From contig NZ_KQ948673.1 of assembly GCF_001514145.1 (NCBI RefSeq), positions 147,963-211,962 of the forward strand: a stretch of DNA of 64,000 bases, given 5' to 3'. The DNA comes from Streptomyces canus. GTDB lineage: Bacteria; Actinomycetota; Actinomycetes; Streptomycetales; Streptomycetaceae. Each line of letters begins with the position of its first letter. Positions within the stretch are counted from its first letter, which is position 1. Both the position numbers and the translations under genes were made by a program. Shown here in pieces: positions 62,202-64,000 of this stretch. The notes under the pieces were generated by a model. It made no database searches. It was not told where the DNA came from and saw only the letters and a list, made by a program, of their open reading frames with translations.

Positions 62202-64000
62202 TCAGGCCGCTTGGCTCTGGCCGGAACCAGAGGTCGCGTCGCGATACCAGTACTCGAGAGTCAGCACATGCCACAGATGCTTGGAGAAGTCCTGCTGCCC
62301 TGCGGCGTCCTCGGCGACCATCCGCGCCAGCGCGTCGCGGCGCAGGATCCCCGAGTTGACGAGCACACCGTCGTTGACCACCTCGCGCACCAGCGGTGCC
62401 AGATCCCGGCTCATCCAGGCGCGCAGCGGGGCGCTGAACAGACCCTTGGGCCGGTACACGATCTCCCGGGGCAGGATCGAGGTGGCCGCCTCCTTGAGGA
62501 CGGCCTTTCCCTGCCGTCCGACGATCTTGCGATCGCCGGGCACGGCGAACGCCGCCTTGACCACCTCGACGTCCACGTACGGCACCCGCACCTCGGTCGA
62601 GGCGGCCATGCTGGACCGGTCCGTGTAGGCGAGGTTCAGGCCCGGCAGGAACATCCGGGCGTCGCCCAGGCACATGCGGTTGACGAAGTCGTCGAGCTCG
62701 TTGTCCTGGTAGACGTCCGCGTGCTCGGTCAGCACGTCGTCGACCGTCCCGGCCAGGTCCGGGTCGACCAGGGCGAGCAGCTCGTCCTGGTCGTACATGG
62801 TGTAGCTGCGCCGGAACGCGGTCTCCTCCGGCAGATCGGCGAAGGACAGGAACCGCTTCGCGAAGCGCACCGACCGGTACCCCCGGCGGCTGGTTGCGAC
62901 CGGCAGCCGGTCCACGGCCGCGGACACCCCGCGCCGCAGGGGCCGGGGCACGCGCTGATAGCGCAGTGCGAGCAGGTTGGCCAGGTGCTTGCGGTACCCG
63001 GCGAACAGCTCGTCGGCACCCATCCCCGAGAGCATCACCTTGACCCCGGCCTCCCGGGCGGCCGAGCAGATCAGGAACGTGTTGATCGCGGCGGGGTCGC
63101 CGATCGGCTCGTCCAGGTGGTGCGTCATCCTCGGCAGCAGATCGAGCACGTTCGGGGCGATCTCGATCTCGTGCAGATCGACGCCGAACCGCTCGGCCAC
63201 CTGCCGGGCATAGCGCAGGTCGTCCGGCATCGCCTCGAACTTGGCGTCCTCGGCGCGGAACCCGATCGTGTAGGCGGAGATCCCGGGATGGTCTCGGGCC
63301 GCCAGCGCTGTCAGGTAGCTGGAGTCGAGACCGCCGGAGAGGAAGGTCGCGACGGGTACGTCGGAGAGCAGGTGGCGCCGGGTCGACTCCTCGACGATCG
63401 CGGCGATGTCCGGCTGCTCACCGGCCCGGGCCCGCTCCTGGCCCTCGGCGGCGACGTCCTTCAGGTTCCAGTACTGGCCGCGCTCCACCCGGCCGTCGGG
63501 GCGGCACCTGAGCCAGCTCCCCGGCGGCAGCTTCTCCGCTTCGCGGTACGCGCACCGTGAGTCCGGCACCCAGTAGTACAGCAGCGAGGCCACCAGCGCC
63601 GCATGGTCCACCTCCAGCGTCCCACCGGTGGCGGCGGCGAGCGCCTTGAGCTCGGAGGCGAACACCAGGCCCGTACCGCGCCGGAGCAGGAACAACGGCT
63701 TGATGCCCAACTGGTCGCGGGCCAGCACGAGTTCACCGGTGCGCTCGTCGAAGATCCCGAACGCGAACATGCCGCGCAGCCGGGGCAGGCAGTCCGTGCC
63801 CCAGCGCCGCCAGGCCTCGAGGAGCACCTCGGTGTCGGAGGTACCGCGGAAGCGCACCCCGGCGGCCGCCAGCTCGGCACGCAGTTCGGGCGCGTTGTAC
63901 AGCTCGCCGTTGTACGTCAGGGCGAGGCCGTCCGACACCATCGGCTGGGCGCCGGTCTCGGACAGGTCGATGATGGCCAGCCGGCGGTGTCCGAGCTGGA
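62202..64000 (-). CDS. Asparagine synthase (glutamine-hydrolysing), partial
   Basis: The last 600 or so codons. The gene continues beyond the window, so the N-terminal catalytic Cys is not seen. HRRLAIIDLSETGAQPM and ALTYNGELYNAPELRAEL are the glutaminase part, and ATFLSGGLDSSYLTALAA is the PPi loop of the synthetase part. In polysaccharide operons these enzymes usually amidate uronic-acid or amino-acid carboxyls rather than aspartate. It is the first gene of the operon inside the window. Confidence 0.92.
   Translation of the reverse strand, partial: QLGHRRLAIIDLSETGAQPMVSDGLALTYNGELYNAPELRAELAAAGVRFRGTSDTEVLLEAWRRWGTDCLPRLRGMFAFGIFDERTGELVLARDQLGIKPLFLLRRGTGLVFASELKALAAATGGTLEVDHAALVASLLYYWVPDSRCAYREAEKLPPGSWLRCRPDGRVERGQYWNLKDVAAEGQERARAGEQPDIAAIVEESTRRHLLSDVPVATFLSGGLDSSYLTALAARDHPGISAYTIGFRAEDAKFEAMPDDLRYARQVAERFGVDLHEIEIAPNVLDLLPRMTHHLDEPIGDPAAINTFLICSAAREAGVKVMLSGMGADELFAGYRKHLANLLALRYQRVPRPLRRGVSAAVDRLPVATSRRGYRSVRFAKRFLSFADLPEETAFRRSYTMYDQDELLALVDPDLAGTVDDVLTEHADVYQDNELDDFVNRMCLGDARMFLPGLNLAYTDRSSMAASTEVRVPYVDVEVVKAAFAVPGDRKIVGRQGKAVLKEAATSILPREIVYRPKGLFSAPLRAWMSRDLAPLVREVVNDGVLVNSGILRRDALARMVAEDAAGQQDFSKHLWHVLTLEYWYRDATSGSGQSQAA

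Overview
The window is about 70% or more GC with the strong third-position GC bias of a Streptomyces chromosome. Streptomyces-type families support this: monomeric isocitrate dehydrogenase, STAS/anti-sigma/PP2C partner-switching proteins, a TPR-CHAT protein beside an ECF sigma factor, 'IDLLRV' sulfur leader peptides and many apparently leaderless starts. I see no tRNA, rRNA, CRISPR array, prophage or insertion sequence. No stretch over 300 bases lacks a call: the two widest spacers (36933-37443 and 38311-38687) each hold a leader peptide.

Layout. 1-3.8 kb: end of a sugar ABC permease and a divergent pair of glycoside hydrolases around an AT-rich palindrome. 3.9-8.9 kb: stress signalling (MEDS/ATPase, STAS, PP2C phosphatase), a cold-shock protein and a second, frameshifted PP2C gene. 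7-12.8 kb: a zone of gene decay (DUF2071 remnant, broken PP2C gene, broken amino-acid permease, minus-strand remnant) between intact transporter genes. 12.9-19.2 kb: MscS channel, M1 peptidase, NADP isocitrate dehydrogenase and N-formylglutamate amidohydrolase. 19.2-24.5 kb: an operon for a subtilase, an ECF sigma factor and an acidic protein, divergent from a TPR-CHAT protein. 24.6-30.4 kb: LAL-type LuxR regulator, astacin-like protease, P-loop kinase, GNAT and a WYL regulator with a perfect 18-bp inverted repeat in its divergent promoter.

30.4-38.6 kb is a sulfur-type island on the minus strand: two flavin monooxygenases, an amino-acid-type ABC transporter, a GNAT enzyme and a glutathione-transferase-like protein. 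Three transcription units in it are each preceded by a short 'HIDLLRV' leader peptide. 38.7-39.8 kb holds two small genes sharing a GVQxGDGNTQHNT motif, C-terminal in one and N-terminal in the other. This is the arrangement expected of a bacterial amyloid-signalling (RHIM-like, BASS) pair.

43.4-64 kb is a near-continuous minus-strand operon of 16 genes for a polysaccharide, most joined by 4-bp stop/start overlaps. It encodes asparagine synthase, a dehydrogenase-Gfo/Idh fusion, a heparinase-like protein, a beta-helix lipoprotein, an O-antigen ligase/polymerase, two glycosyltransferases, a flippase, a pyruvyltransferase, a 3,5-epimerase-like enzyme and a PLP aminotransferase. A five-gene sugar cassette (C-methyltransferase, cytidylyltransferase, PIG-L deacetylase, epimerase, DUF4910) lies in its middle. 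The window ends inside the asparagine synthase gene.

The strongest candidates for undescribed biology are the motif-sharing pair at 38688-39761, the subtilase/sigma/CHAT module at 19230-24508, the leader-peptide regulon and the modified-sugar cassette.
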